From: Taibaiella koreensis
GTDB taxonomy: Bacteria > Bacteroidota > Bacteroidia > Chitinophagales > Chitinophagaceae
Assembly: GCF_003545715.1 (NCBI RefSeq)
Contig: NZ_QVNU01000003.1
Coordinates: 62,001-126,000 of the forward strand
DNA length: 64,000 nucleotides
Direction of reading: 5' to 3'
The position numbers and the translations under genes were made by a program. Positions 9,372 to 18,390 of this stretch are shown here, in pieces (the first letter of the stretch is position 1; every line of letters starts with the position of its first letter). The notes below the pieces were generated by a model that was given only the letters and a program-made list of their open reading frames with translations, did not search any database and was not told the origin of the DNA.

Positions 9372-9956
9372 ATGTTCGGTTATTTAGAAGGAAAGCTCGT
9401 TAACCTGACGCCTACTCATACCTATCTGGATGTAGGTGGTGTTGGTTACGAAGTGCAGTTGACCCTGCACACCTATGAAGCGATTTCTGGCAAAGCCTCT
9501 TGCCGTCTGTATACACATCTGCAGATCCGCGAAGATGCCTGGGTGCTTTACGGCTTTGCCACAGAGACCGAAAGAAGCGCATTTCAGCGGTTGTTGTCTA
9601 TATCGGGAGTAGGTGCTGCCACGGCCCGTATCCTGCTTTCTTCGCTTACCGCCGCCGATCTGAGCGCCATTGTCCTGAGTGGCAACGTAAAGGCCCTGGA
9701 AAAGGTAAAAGGTATAGGCGCCAAGACGGCGCAACGTATTATACTCGAGCTGAAAGGCAAGCTGCCCGAGGCAATAACGGGAGAATTTAATATCTTGCCA
9801 CACAATACGAAAGAGAATGACGCGTTAAATGCTTTACTGGGTCTGGGTATCGGTAAAGCCATAGCAGAAACTGCCGTTAGGAAAGCAAAGACTCTGGCTG
9901 GAAACGAAGATATAAGTGTGGAGGAATGGATCAAATCAGCCCTTAAGAATTTATGA
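9372..9956 (+). CDS. ruvA: Holliday junction branch-migration protein RuvA
   Basis: The 194-residue product is close to the usual length of about 200. It has the N-terminal OB fold (MFGYLEGKLVNLTPTHTYLD, then GGVGYEVQL), a central pair of helix-hairpin-helix motifs (LLSISGVGAATARILLSSL and LEKVKGIGAKTAQRIILELK, near residues 75-130) and the small C-terminal helical domain that contacts RuvB. RuvA tetramers bind four-way junctions and load the RuvB motor during recombinational repair. No ruvB or ruvC is nearby. The next gene is sprA; ruvA directly before sprA is a conserved arrangement in Bacteroidota, although the pair has no evident functional link. Confidence 0.96.
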   Translation: MFGYLEGKLVNLTPTHTYLDVGGVGYEVQLTLHTYEAISGKASCRLYTHLQIREDAWVLYGFATETERSAFQRLLSISGVGAATARILLSSLTAADLSAIVLSGNVKALEKVKGIGAKTAQRIILELKGKLPEAITGEFNILPHNTKENDALNALLGLGIGKAIAETAVRKAKTLAGNEDISVEEWIKSALKNL

Positions 9957-10008
9957 ATAGTGCAGAAGCATTTCAGTAGTTATCCAAAAACTAAGGAAGT
10001 GTTCCGCA

Positions 10009-10016
10009 TATTTTTG
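10009..10016 (+). promoter_or_regulatory. Candidate -7 box upstream of sprA
   Basis: TATTTTTG fits the TAnnTTTG form and is 55 nt before the TTG start of sprA. A convincing -33 TTTG is missing, so sprA may also be read through from ruvA. Confidence 0.4.
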
Positions 10017-10071
10017 CTTTCAGTATACACGGCATGATCTAATCAAATAAAAGCTTACTTTAGGAAGAGCA

Positions 10072-13000
10072 TTGGCACAGAAGCAGCATACCCATTTTGG
10101 CTATAAACTTTTAGCAGTTGTTATTATAATAATAGCATTGGCTCAGGTATTTACTGCTCGTGGCTTTGAAGATCCTCATTTCGACCCTCCCCCTCCGCCG
10201 CCGTCCGCCGATACGCCGGAACTCCATTTTCCTATCGATCCCGGCGATCAGCTCGGTACTCCCGAAAAAAAGCAACCCTCAATCGATCTGAACGATCCCG
10301 CCAATGTTGAAAAGAAGGTGGAGTACAATGCGGATGAGAAGCGTTTTTACATGAATGAACAGGTCGGCGGCCAGGATATTAAAAATCCGACCTATATGGA
10401 GGCCGACGAATACCTGAAGCAAAAAAGCGAGCAGGATGAGACGGACTACTGGCGTCAGCGCCTGGATGCCTTAAGCATGTTCAACCAAAAGCCCAAGCTG
10501 CCTTCTCTCACCAAAGAAGGGATATTCAACCGCCTCTTTGGTAGCGACAAGATCACAGTAAAGCCCCAGGGCAACCTCGATCTAACCTTTGGCGGCAGCT
10601 GGCAAAACATGAAGAATCCCAACCTGACGCAACGGGCGCAGAAGTACGGGATATTCGATTTTGACATGCAGATGAATGTCAACCTGCTGGCCCAGATCGG
10701 CGATAAGCTTAAGCTCAATATCAGCAACAATACTTTGCCCACATTCGGTGAGCAGAACACGCAAAAGCTGGAATATACCGGTAAGGAAGACGAGATCATC
10801 AAAAAGGTAGAAGCCGGCAATGTGAGCTTTCCGCTCAAAAGCAGCCTGCTTACAGGGCCACTGTCCCTGTTTGGCCTCAAAACACAGCTCCAGTTTGGCA
10901 AGATGTTTGTGACCGGCGTGCTGTCGCAGCAAAAGTCCCAGCGTAAAAGCATTAACCTCCAGGGCGGTGCACAAACCCAGAGCTTCGAGATCAAAATAGA
11001 TGATTACGAGGAGAACCGCAACTTCCTGCTGGGCCAGTTCTTTTTCAACAACTACGATGCAGCGCTTGCTACCTTTCCTGTTATTAAATCGCAGGTGGTA
11101 TTGACAAGAGTAGAAGTGTGGATCACCAACCGTACGGGTGCAACGCAGAATGTGCGGAACATGATCAACTTTATGGACCTGGGCGAGTCGCATCCTTATA
11201 CCAAAGTGCTGGAGAATCCCTCGGCGCCCACCTATAGCAAGGGTCTACCCGACAACCGGTCCAACCGCCTCTACGATCTGCTGCAGCAAAATCCCGCCCT
11301 GAGGATACAGGGCAGCGGCGCAGCGCGCAGCCTGGTATCGATAGGGCTCGACTCCAGCCAGGGCAGGGATTATACCATTGCTACCATGAGACAGCTGAAT
11401 ACATCCGAATTCAGCTTCCAGCCGCAGCTGGGTTATATTTCACTCAATACGCAGCTTAATGCCGACGATATCGTGGGCGTGGCCTACCAGTATACCTACA
11501 ACGGAAAAATATATCAGGTGGGTGAATTTTCCGAGGCACTCTCGCCCGATTCTTCCAATACCAAGGTGATGTTCCTTAAAATGCTGAAGGGCGTTGCCTC
11601 TACGCCCCGGCTGCCGATCTGGAACCTGATGATGAAGAACATCTATTCCGTCGGAGGAGCCAATATCTCAAAAGAAGATTTCCGGCTGAACGTTATGTAC
11701 CAGGACCCGGGCGGCGGTGAAAAACGCTACCTGCCCGAAGGGCCCAATGCCGGTGTGCCACTCATCACTCTGCTGAACCTGGATCGCCTGAATGTGCAGA
11801 ACGATCCGGCCCCCGACGGGGTGTTTGACTATGTCGAAGGCATAACGGTCAATTCCCAAATGGGAAAGATCATCTTTCCCACGCTGCAGCCCTTTGGCTC
11901 ATCCCTGGTACCGGCTATGGGTGGCGACCCCAAGCTGGAGCGGCGATACATTTATCAGATGCTGTACGATTCGACGAAGACGATCGCCCGGCAGTTTCAG
12001 CAAAACAACCGTTTCCTGATCAGGGGCAATTATAAAGGCGCTTCCGGATCGGAGGTAAGCCTGGGCGGTTACAATATCCCGCAAGGTTCCGTTACCGTAA
12101 CGGCGGGCGGACAGCGCCTGTCGGAAAACGTGGACTACCAGGTCGACTATAGCCGCGGTAGCGTTAAGATCCTCAACCAGGGAATACTGGCATCCGGCAT
12201 GCCCATCAGTATCTCTTATGAAGACAATGCGACCTTTGGCCTGGTGCAGCAGAACTTCTGGGGCGCCCGCTTCGATTACTTCTCCAGCGACAAGCTTACC
12301 TTAGGCGGTACCATTATGCGGCTTACCGAAAGGCCGTTCACACAAAAAGTCAGCTATGGTGACGACCCCATCAAGAATACGGTTGCCGGCCTCGACGCCA
12401 ATTATCAGAGCGAATTCCCCTGGCTGACAAGTGCGCTCGACAAGCTGCCGATCTTCAGCACTTCGGCGCCTTCGCTGATAGCGGTTACCGGCGAGGTGGC
12501 CGGTATTTTCCCGGGACACCAGCGATTTATCAACTCGCTCGACCCTGAAGGCGCCGTACAGATCGACGACTTTGAAGGCGCCAACAGCTCTATCGATCTT
12601 CGCTTTCCCATAACCAGCTGGACATTGGCCAGTACGCCTGTGGGCGCCAAAAACGGGAACAACCGGACCCTGTTTCCCGAAGCGACCAACACCAGTGATC
12701 TGAGCAGCAATTTTAACCGTGCCAAGCTGGCCTGGTATATGATCGAGCCTACCCTGATCGATGGTAGCTTTGGTACGCCCGGCAACATTAAGTCCGATAC
12801 CTCCCTGCAGGATTATTGGCGGCTGGTGCTGCAACAGGATGTGTTCCCACAAAAAACGCAGCTTGCCGGACAGAACGGCCTGCAGACCTTCGACCTGGGC
12901 TATTACCCCAGCACACGCGGTCCCTACAACTTTTCAACTACAAATATTGCCAACGATGGTACCCTCATCAACCCGCAGGATCGGTGGGGCGGTATCCAGC

Positions 13001-16000
13001 GTGCGCTGGACAATAACTCCAGCGATTTCGAAGCCTCCAATGTCGAGTATATCACCTTCTGGATGCTGGATCCCTTCCTCTATAAGCCAGCTACCACCGG
13101 AGGAGATCTATATATCAACCTGGGTAATGTTTCGGAAGATGTGCTCAAGGATTCCCGTATATCCTTCGAAAACGGTATTCCTTATCCCAAAGATCCAAGC
13201 AAGCTGGACGAGACCCAATGGGGTAATGTGCCGCGCTTCCAGCAGCAGATCACCCGTTCTTTCGACAATGACCAGGATGCCCGCCGTACGCAGGATGTGG
13301 GTTATGATGAGCTCGACAATGGCGAGGAGCAGAAAAAGTTTGATCTTTTTCTCAGGACATCTCGACCCGGCCTGAGCAGTGCTGCCTTTGATAAGCTGAA
13401 CGCCGACCCTTCGTCCGACAACTTCCACCATTTCCGGGGCAACGATTATGACCAGATGAGCGGACGGCATGGTGAGGCGCTGCTGCGTTATATCGACTTC
13501 AACGGTCCTGATGGCAACTCGCCTATAAACGACCTGAATTCCAACTTTACGACCTCCGGCTCGGCCATTCCCGAATCGGAAGATATCAACCGGGACAATT
13601 CGCTGAACGAAACCGAGGCGTATTACCAATACCGTGTACGCCTGCAGAATAGTAATGATCCGGTAATGCAGATCGGGCGCAATTTTATCGTCGACCGCAA
13701 GGAGTCCGACATCAAGCTGCCCAACGGACGTGTACAGCGGGAAACCTGGTACCAGTTCAAGATTCCCATCCGGGAATACCAGCAGGCTGTAGGCGGGATC
13801 AGCGATTTCCGCTCCATACGCTTTATGCGTATGTTCCTGTCCGACTTCAGAGATACCACCTATCTCCGTTTTGCGCAGCTGCAGCTCGACCGTAACCAGT
13901 GGCGGCGCTACCTGTTCTCGCTCACCTCGCCCGGTGAAAATATACCGCAGGAGGACCTGCAGACCACCAGCTTTGCCCTTACCTCGGTAAGCGTGGAACA
14001 AAACTCCGATCGTAAGCCTATCGCCTATGTGATCCCACCGGGAGTAGAGCGGCAGGTAACCCCTTCGGGTCTCGGCGGCGGCCAAAACATTCAGCAGGAC
14101 GAACAGTCCCTTTCGCTGCAGGTGTGCGGGCTCAAGGATGGCGACGCCCGTGCTGTGTTTAAAGAGCAAAGAATGGATATGCGGCAATACAAAACGCTGC
14201 GTATGTTTATCCATGCCGAATCGGTGCCCAACCAGGCAATCGTGAACAATGGCGACCTTGTTGCGTTCGTTCGCATCGGCAGCGACTTCATCAATAACTA
14301 TTACGAGTACCAGATACCGCTCAAGATTACACCAACTTCCGTAAGTAAAAACGCGGACCAGATATGGCCGGCTGGCAACAAGCTCGAGCTGCTCATGAGC
14401 AAGCTCACCGATCTGAAGACCCAGCGGAACAGTCTGAACCAGCCCTCTTTCCAGCCCTACCGCGCTGTCGACGACCTGGGCAATACAATGATCGTTGTGG
14501 GCAATCCCAACTTCGGTGAGGTGAAAAATATCATGCTGGGGGTGGCCAATCCTAAAAAGACCCTGCAGACACCGCTGGACGATGGCCAGCGGAAATGCGC
14601 CGAAGTGTGGTTTGACGAATTCCGCATGGTCGATCCTAATGAGCAGGCGGGTTATGCGGCCTCGGGCCAGGCCAATATCCAGCTGGCCGACCTGGGTAAT
14701 GTGCACCTGGGCGGAAGCATGCATACGATCGGCTGGGGCAATATAGATCAGAAAGTGGATCAGCGGTCCCGCGATAATTTTTACGCCTACGACGCCTCGA
14801 CCAACCTGAATATAGGCAAGCTGCTGCCCCGGTCTTTTGGCCTGCAGCTGCCTGTCTTTGCCGGATATACCCAAACGATCAGCAATCCCAAATATGATCC
14901 CTACGATAAGGATGTGCTGTTGGGCGACAAGCTGGATGCAGCAAGTAATGCCCGTATACGCGATTCAATACGGAAGGCAGCCCAGGACTTTACCTCGGTA
15001 ACCAGTTTCAACCTGGCCAATATCCGCTACCTGGGCAACCCCGACAAGCAGGGCAAAACGCCCATGCCCTGGAGTCTCAAGAACTTTGATGCCAGCTACT
15101 CCTATAACCGTAGCTTTAAACGCAGCCCCCTGCTGGAAAAAGATGAGCTGGTAGAACAAAGGCTGGGACTGGGATATAACTATACCATCAAGTCAAATTT
15201 TATCGAGCCTTTCAAAAGGATGATCAAGTCCAAATCCAAATGGTTGCTACCGATTAAAGACTTTAACTTTAACCTGCTGCCCAGCAATTTCTCTTTCCGT
15301 ACCGATATGCACCGGCTGGTAGGAGAAACGCAGGTGCGCAACATCGACGACGGCCCTTACAAGATCCCATCGACCTTCTATAAGAATTTCACCTGGGACC
15401 GGACCTATAACCTGCGCTGGGAGCTCACCCGTTCGCTCTCGTTCAACTATACAGCCAATAATCAGTCCCGTATCGATGAGCCTTACGGCCATATAGACAC
15501 AAAGCAAAAGCGGGACTCGCTATGGAGCGCTATTTCGAAATTCGGGCGCAATACCTATTTCTCGCAGACACTGAACGTTACTTATACTTTGCCCACGCAG
15601 AAGTTTCCGTTCCTCGATTGGACGCGGGCAACGGCTTCTTATGCCTCCACCTACAATTGGACGGCGGCATCCCGGTTAGCTTATGAGCAGGGTAACATTA
15701 TTGCCAATACCCAGCAAAAGCAGATTAATGGCGAGCTTACCTTTAGCCAGCTATACAACAAATCGCGCTGGCTGAAGGCGATCAATACGCCTAAGCCCGT
15801 CGATAAGATCGATAGAGTGAACAGCAAAAATCCGGCACTGCAGTCAACCATAGGCGGCCTTAAGACCGGTGATGGCGGCGCCAACGCGCAGATGAACAAT
15901 TTGAAGCAGAAGGAAGAGCCGAAGAAGAAGCCACAGCAGCAGCTGCCCCCACGTCCGCAAAAGAAGAAAATAGAGAAGAACAGAATCCCCGGCGCCGATA

Positions 16001-17559
16001 CCATGAGTAAACACCAGCTGGATTCGACCTATCATGCCTTGAAAAAGGCGGAACGGAAGCGTTTCCGCAAGGAGCTGGCCGCCTGGCGCGCCAAAAGGCG
16101 GAACATCCTGCCCGAAATACCAGAAGCAGTACGCGTGAGCGGCCGCCTAGTAACCATGCTGAAACGGGTAACCGTCAACTATTCCGAAAATTCCGGTACC
16201 ATATTGCCCGGCTTTATGGACAGTAGCCAATTCCTGGGTGTCAATAGCCGTTCGAGCGGTTGGTACGACTTCGCCTTCGGCGCGCAGCCTGACCGGGCCT
16301 GGTTTGACCGGCAGGCGGCGATGAACCGCATCTCGCAGGATTCCTTCTTTAATGGGCAGCTACAGCAGACCTATACCCAGAACTATAGCCTGCAGGCTAC
16401 CTTCGAGCCTTTCCCTGACCTGCGTATCGACCTTACCTGGACCAAGCAGTTCAGCAAGAACTATTCGGAAACGTTCAAATACAATACAGATCCGGCATAT
16501 GGCCCCGTAGATCAGTATCAGCATTACAGTCCATATAGCACAGGTACCTTCAACATTAGCTTTATCGCGATCAAGACCATGTTCTCGGCCTCAGGCGCCA
16601 ATACGCTGTCGCAACCCTACCAGGATTTCATGAACAACCGTGAGATCATCTCCCGCAGGCTGGGCGCCATTAATCCCTATACAGCCGGGCAGCTTGATCC
16701 GCAAGACCCCAACTATACCAAAGGCTATACACGTTACTCGCAGGATGTGCTGATCCCGGCCTTCCTGGCAGCCTATACGGGCCGCGATGCCAATACCATA
16801 CCCCTGGTCGAAAGCGATAACCCCAGTATAAGGGCCAATCCGTTCAAGAACTACTTCCCGATGCCCAACTGGAAATTGGTGTATAACGGCCTCACCAAGC
16901 TGCCGTTCTTTGCTGAATATTTTACCAACTTCAATTTGAGTCATACGTACACCGGCAACTTGTCGATGAACAGCTTCATGAGCTCCTTCTATTTCAACGA
17001 TATCCTGGCTCAAGGCTTTCCCTCGTTTATCGACTCCAACTCACATAGCTATGTACCGTTCTTCCAGGTGCCCAATATCACCATCAGCGAAAACCTGGGA
17101 CCCTTCCTGGGTATAGATGCAGCATTCAAAAACGGTGTCAACGTAACCCTTAAGTTCAACAAATCCCGAATGCTTAGCCTTAGCCTGGTCGACTACCAGG
17201 TAAGCGAGACCAAATCGACCGAGATTGTGGTAGGCGGTGGGGCCAGGATCAAGGGCCTGAATTTACCCTTCACCGTATTTGGAACCCGGCGGTTGAAAAA
17301 TGATATCAATATCAATATGTCGGTGGGCTATCGTGACGATATTACGACCAATAGCTATCTGGCGCAGAATACCAATATTCCCACACACGGTCAAAAGGTG
17401 ATCACGATCTCGCCAACGATCGATTATATTGTCAATGATAACCTGCAGCTACGGCTGTTCTACGACAGGCGACAGAGCATACCGGTTATGTCTACCTCTT
17501 ATCCTATCACGACTACGAGGGCCGGTATCACATTACGGTTCCTGTTTGCACCACAATAG
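10072..17559 (+). CDS. sprA: SprA, giant outer-membrane translocon of the type IX secretion system
   Basis: At 2495 residues this is in the size range of SprA (about 2400 in Flavobacterium johnsoniae). SprA forms the very large outer-membrane barrel through which T9SS substrates leave the cell. The start is a TTG preceded by AGGAAG; an in-frame stop at 10048 and the absence of an ATG before the hydrophobic signal segment (LLAVVIIIIALAQVF) make this the best choice. The rest shows long runs of barrel strands, and the end is the hydrophobic strand RAGITLRFLF. A Lys/Gln/Pro-rich insertion lies at about residues 1943-1975. Six or more proteins in this window carry T9SS sorting domains and are its likely cargo. 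The other secretion-system genes (gldKLMN, sprE, sprT) are not in the window. Confidence 0.95.
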   Translation: MAQKQHTHFGYKLLAVVIIIIALAQVFTARGFEDPHFDPPPPPPSADTPELHFPIDPGDQLGTPEKKQPSIDLNDPANVEKKVEYNADEKRFYMNEQVGGQDIKNPTYMEADEYLKQKSEQDETDYWRQRLDALSMFNQKPKLPSLTKEGIFNRLFGSDKITVKPQGNLDLTFGGSWQNMKNPNLTQRAQKYGIFDFDMQMNVNLLAQIGDKLKLNISNNTLPTFGEQNTQKLEYTGKEDEIIKKVEAGNVSFPLKSSLLTGPLSLFGLKTQLQFGKMFVTGVLSQQKSQRKSINLQGGAQTQSFEIKIDDYEENRNFLLGQFFFNNYDAALATFPVIKSQVVLTRVEVWITNRTGATQNVRNMINFMDLGESHPYTKVLENPSAPTYSKGLPDNRSNRLYDLLQQNPALRIQGSGAARSLVSIGLDSSQGRDYTIATMRQLNTSEFSFQPQLGYISLNTQLNADDIVGVAYQYTYNGKIYQVGEFSEALSPDSSNTKVMFLKMLKGVASTPRLPIWNLMMKNIYSVGGANISKEDFRLNVMYQDPGGGEKRYLPEGPNAGVPLITLLNLDRLNVQNDPAPDGVFDYVEGITVNSQMGKIIFPTLQPFGSSLVPAMGGDPKLERRYIYQMLYDSTKTIARQFQQNNRFLIRGNYKGASGSEVSLGGYNIPQGSVTVTAGGQRLSENVDYQVDYSRGSVKILNQGILASGMPISISYEDNATFGLVQQNFWGARFDYFSSDKLTLGGTIMRLTERPFTQKVSYGDDPIKNTVAGLDANYQSEFPWLTSALDKLPIFSTSAPSLIAVTGEVAGIFPGHQRFINSLDPEGAVQIDDFEGANSSIDLRFPITSWTLASTPVGAKNGNNRTLFPEATNTSDLSSNFNRAKLAWYMIEPTLIDGSFGTPGNIKSDTSLQDYWRLVLQQDVFPQKTQLAGQNGLQTFDLGYYPSTRGPYNFSTTNIANDGTLINPQDRWGGIQRALDNNSSDFEASNVEYITFWMLDPFLYKPATTGGDLYINLGNVSEDVLKDSRISFENGIPYPKDPSKLDETQWGNVPRFQQQITRSFDNDQDARRTQDVGYDELDNGEEQKKFDLFLRTSRPGLSSAAFDKLNADPSSDNFHHFRGNDYDQMSGRHGEALLRYIDFNGPDGNSPINDLNSNFTTSGSAIPESEDINRDNSLNETEAYYQYRVRLQNSNDPVMQIGRNFIVDRKESDIKLPNGRVQRETWYQFKIPIREYQQAVGGISDFRSIRFMRMFLSDFRDTTYLRFAQLQLDRNQWRRYLFSLTSPGENIPQEDLQTTSFALTSVSVEQNSDRKPIAYVIPPGVERQVTPSGLGGGQNIQQDEQSLSLQVCGLKDGDARAVFKEQRMDMRQYKTLRMFIHAESVPNQAIVNNGDLVAFVRIGSDFINNYYEYQIPLKITPTSVSKNADQIWPAGNKLELLMSKLTDLKTQRNSLNQPSFQPYRAVDDLGNTMIVVGNPNFGEVKNIMLGVANPKKTLQTPLDDGQRKCAEVWFDEFRMVDPNEQAGYAASGQANIQLADLGNVHLGGSMHTIGWGNIDQKVDQRSRDNFYAYDASTNLNIGKLLPRSFGLQLPVFAGYTQTISNPKYDPYDKDVLLGDKLDAASNARIRDSIRKAAQDFTSVTSFNLANIRYLGNPDKQGKTPMPWSLKNFDASYSYNRSFKRSPLLEKDELVEQRLGLGYNYTIKSNFIEPFKRMIKSKSKWLLPIKDFNFNLLPSNFSFRTDMHRLVGETQVRNIDDGPYKIPSTFYKNFTWDRTYNLRWELTRSLSFNYTANNQSRIDEPYGHIDTKQKRDSLWSAISKFGRNTYFSQTLNVTYTLPTQKFPFLDWTRATASYASTYNWTAASRLAYEQGNIIANTQQKQINGELTFSQLYNKSRWLKAINTPKPVDKIDRVNSKNPALQSTIGGLKTGDGGANAQMNNLKQKEEPKKKPQQQLPPRPQKKKIEKNRIPGADTMSKHQLDSTYHALKKAERKRFRKELAAWRAKRRNILPEIPEAVRVSGRLVTMLKRVTVNYSENSGTILPGFMDSSQFLGVNSRSSGWYDFAFGAQPDRAWFDRQAAMNRISQDSFFNGQLQQTYTQNYSLQATFEPFPDLRIDLTWTKQFSKNYSETFKYNTDPAYGPVDQYQHYSPYSTGTFNISFIAIKTMFSASGANTLSQPYQDFMNNREIISRRLGAINPYTAGQLDPQDPNYTKGYTRYSQDVLIPAFLAAYTGRDANTIPLVESDNPSIRANPFKNYFPMPNWKLVYNGLTKLPFFAEYFTNFNLSHTYTGNLSMNSFMSSFYFNDILAQGFPSFIDSNSHSYVPFFQVPNITISENLGPFLGIDAAFKNGVNVTLKFNKSRMLSLSLVDYQVSETKSTEIVVGGGARIKGLNLPFTVFGTRRLKNDININMSVGYRDDITTNSYLAQNTNIPTHGQKVITISPTIDYIVNDNLQLRLFYDRRQSIPVMSTSYPITTTRAGITLRFLFAPQ

Positions 17560-17717
17560 TTCTGAAGAATATTTATGCCCTGTTGCCTGTAAAGCAAGCA
17601 GGTATTTATACTCATTGGAATAATATTAACGCTTGGCCCAAAACTATTCAACCAGGGTAGCTGTTTTATCGGTACGGCACGTATGTAGCCGCTTGATACT
17701 ACTCACAATTACTCGGA

Positions 17718-18314
17718 ATGAACGAACGGATTCTGCTACGCTTGCTGGTCGCTTTGGCCTGCATAGGCATAATCGCATGCAATGCCTCGGCCAGCTCAAA
17801 ACAAAAGCGTCAGGATTCTACAGCGATCATGATGATCACGTCTACAGAGACCGCCATCCAGGAGCCCATAGAAACAGGTGTGGAAGTAGGCGAAGCGATC
17901 ATGACGCCGGGCCGGAACCTGGCCGACAATGTGTCGCGGTCAAAAGACCATACCACATTTACAATACTGCTGCGCGCCTCCGGTCTTATCAGTAGCTTAA
18001 AAAGAGCAGGCCCATATACCCTTTTTGCACCGACCAATGAGGCTTTCAACGAAATACCTGCAGGCGCGGTCGACAGTCTTCTGTTGCCCACGCATAAGGC
18101 CGAATTGGTGCAGCTCGTCCGGGACCATCTTATTGCAGGCAGCTTTACGATCGGTCAGCTACGCAGCAGCCAGCTGCATACCCTGTCGGGAATACCCGTG
18201 AGCCTGTACCGCAGGGGAGGGGATTGGTGGATCAATCATGCCCGTATCAGCATTGCCGATGTAAGGAGCAGCAACGGCACACTGCACGTCACCGAAGCGG
18301 TGCTGCAGCCCTGA
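17718..18314 (+). CDS. Fasciclin-domain lipoprotein
   Basis: The 198-residue protein begins with a lipoprotein signal ending in IIAC (Cys 21). Residues about 65-198 form one fasciclin (FAS1) domain: TTFTILLRASGLISSLK, then GPYTLFAPTNEAFNEIP, the conserved HLIAGSFT region and a C-terminal strand ending LHVTEAVLQP. FAS1 domains mediate adhesion or ligand binding at the cell surface. It stands alone between sprA and gltX, 158 bp after sprA, with no visible terminator between them. The substrate or partner is unknown. Confidence 0.87.
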   Translation: MNERILLRLLVALACIGIIACNASASSKQKRQDSTAIMMITSTETAIQEPIETGVEVGEAIMTPGRNLADNVSRSKDHTTFTILLRASGLISSLKRAGPYTLFAPTNEAFNEIPAGAVDSLLLPTHKAELVQLVRDHLIAGSFTIGQLRSSQLHTLSGIPVSLYRRGGDWWINHARISIADVRSSNGTLHVTEAVLQP

Positions 18315-18378
18315 ATATGATCCAGGCGACGGCAGTATTATTGCACGGGGAAATCTCCGGGCATTCAGCATTTCTCCC

Positions 18379-18386
18379 TATTTTCG
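18379..18386 (+). promoter_or_regulatory. Candidate -7 box directly before gltX
   Basis: The sequence TATTTTCGCGGCATG places a TAnnTTTG-like box only 4 nt before the start codon. Transcription from it would begin at or next to the A of the ATG, giving a leaderless message. The csaA-like gene at 49565 has almost the same arrangement. Confidence 0.4.
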
Positions 18387-18390
18387 CGGC

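Noticed and set aside
13108-14874. A 588-codon open frame antisense to sprA
   Set aside because: It lies wholly inside sprA, has no domain or signal features, and arises from the codon composition of the sense strand.
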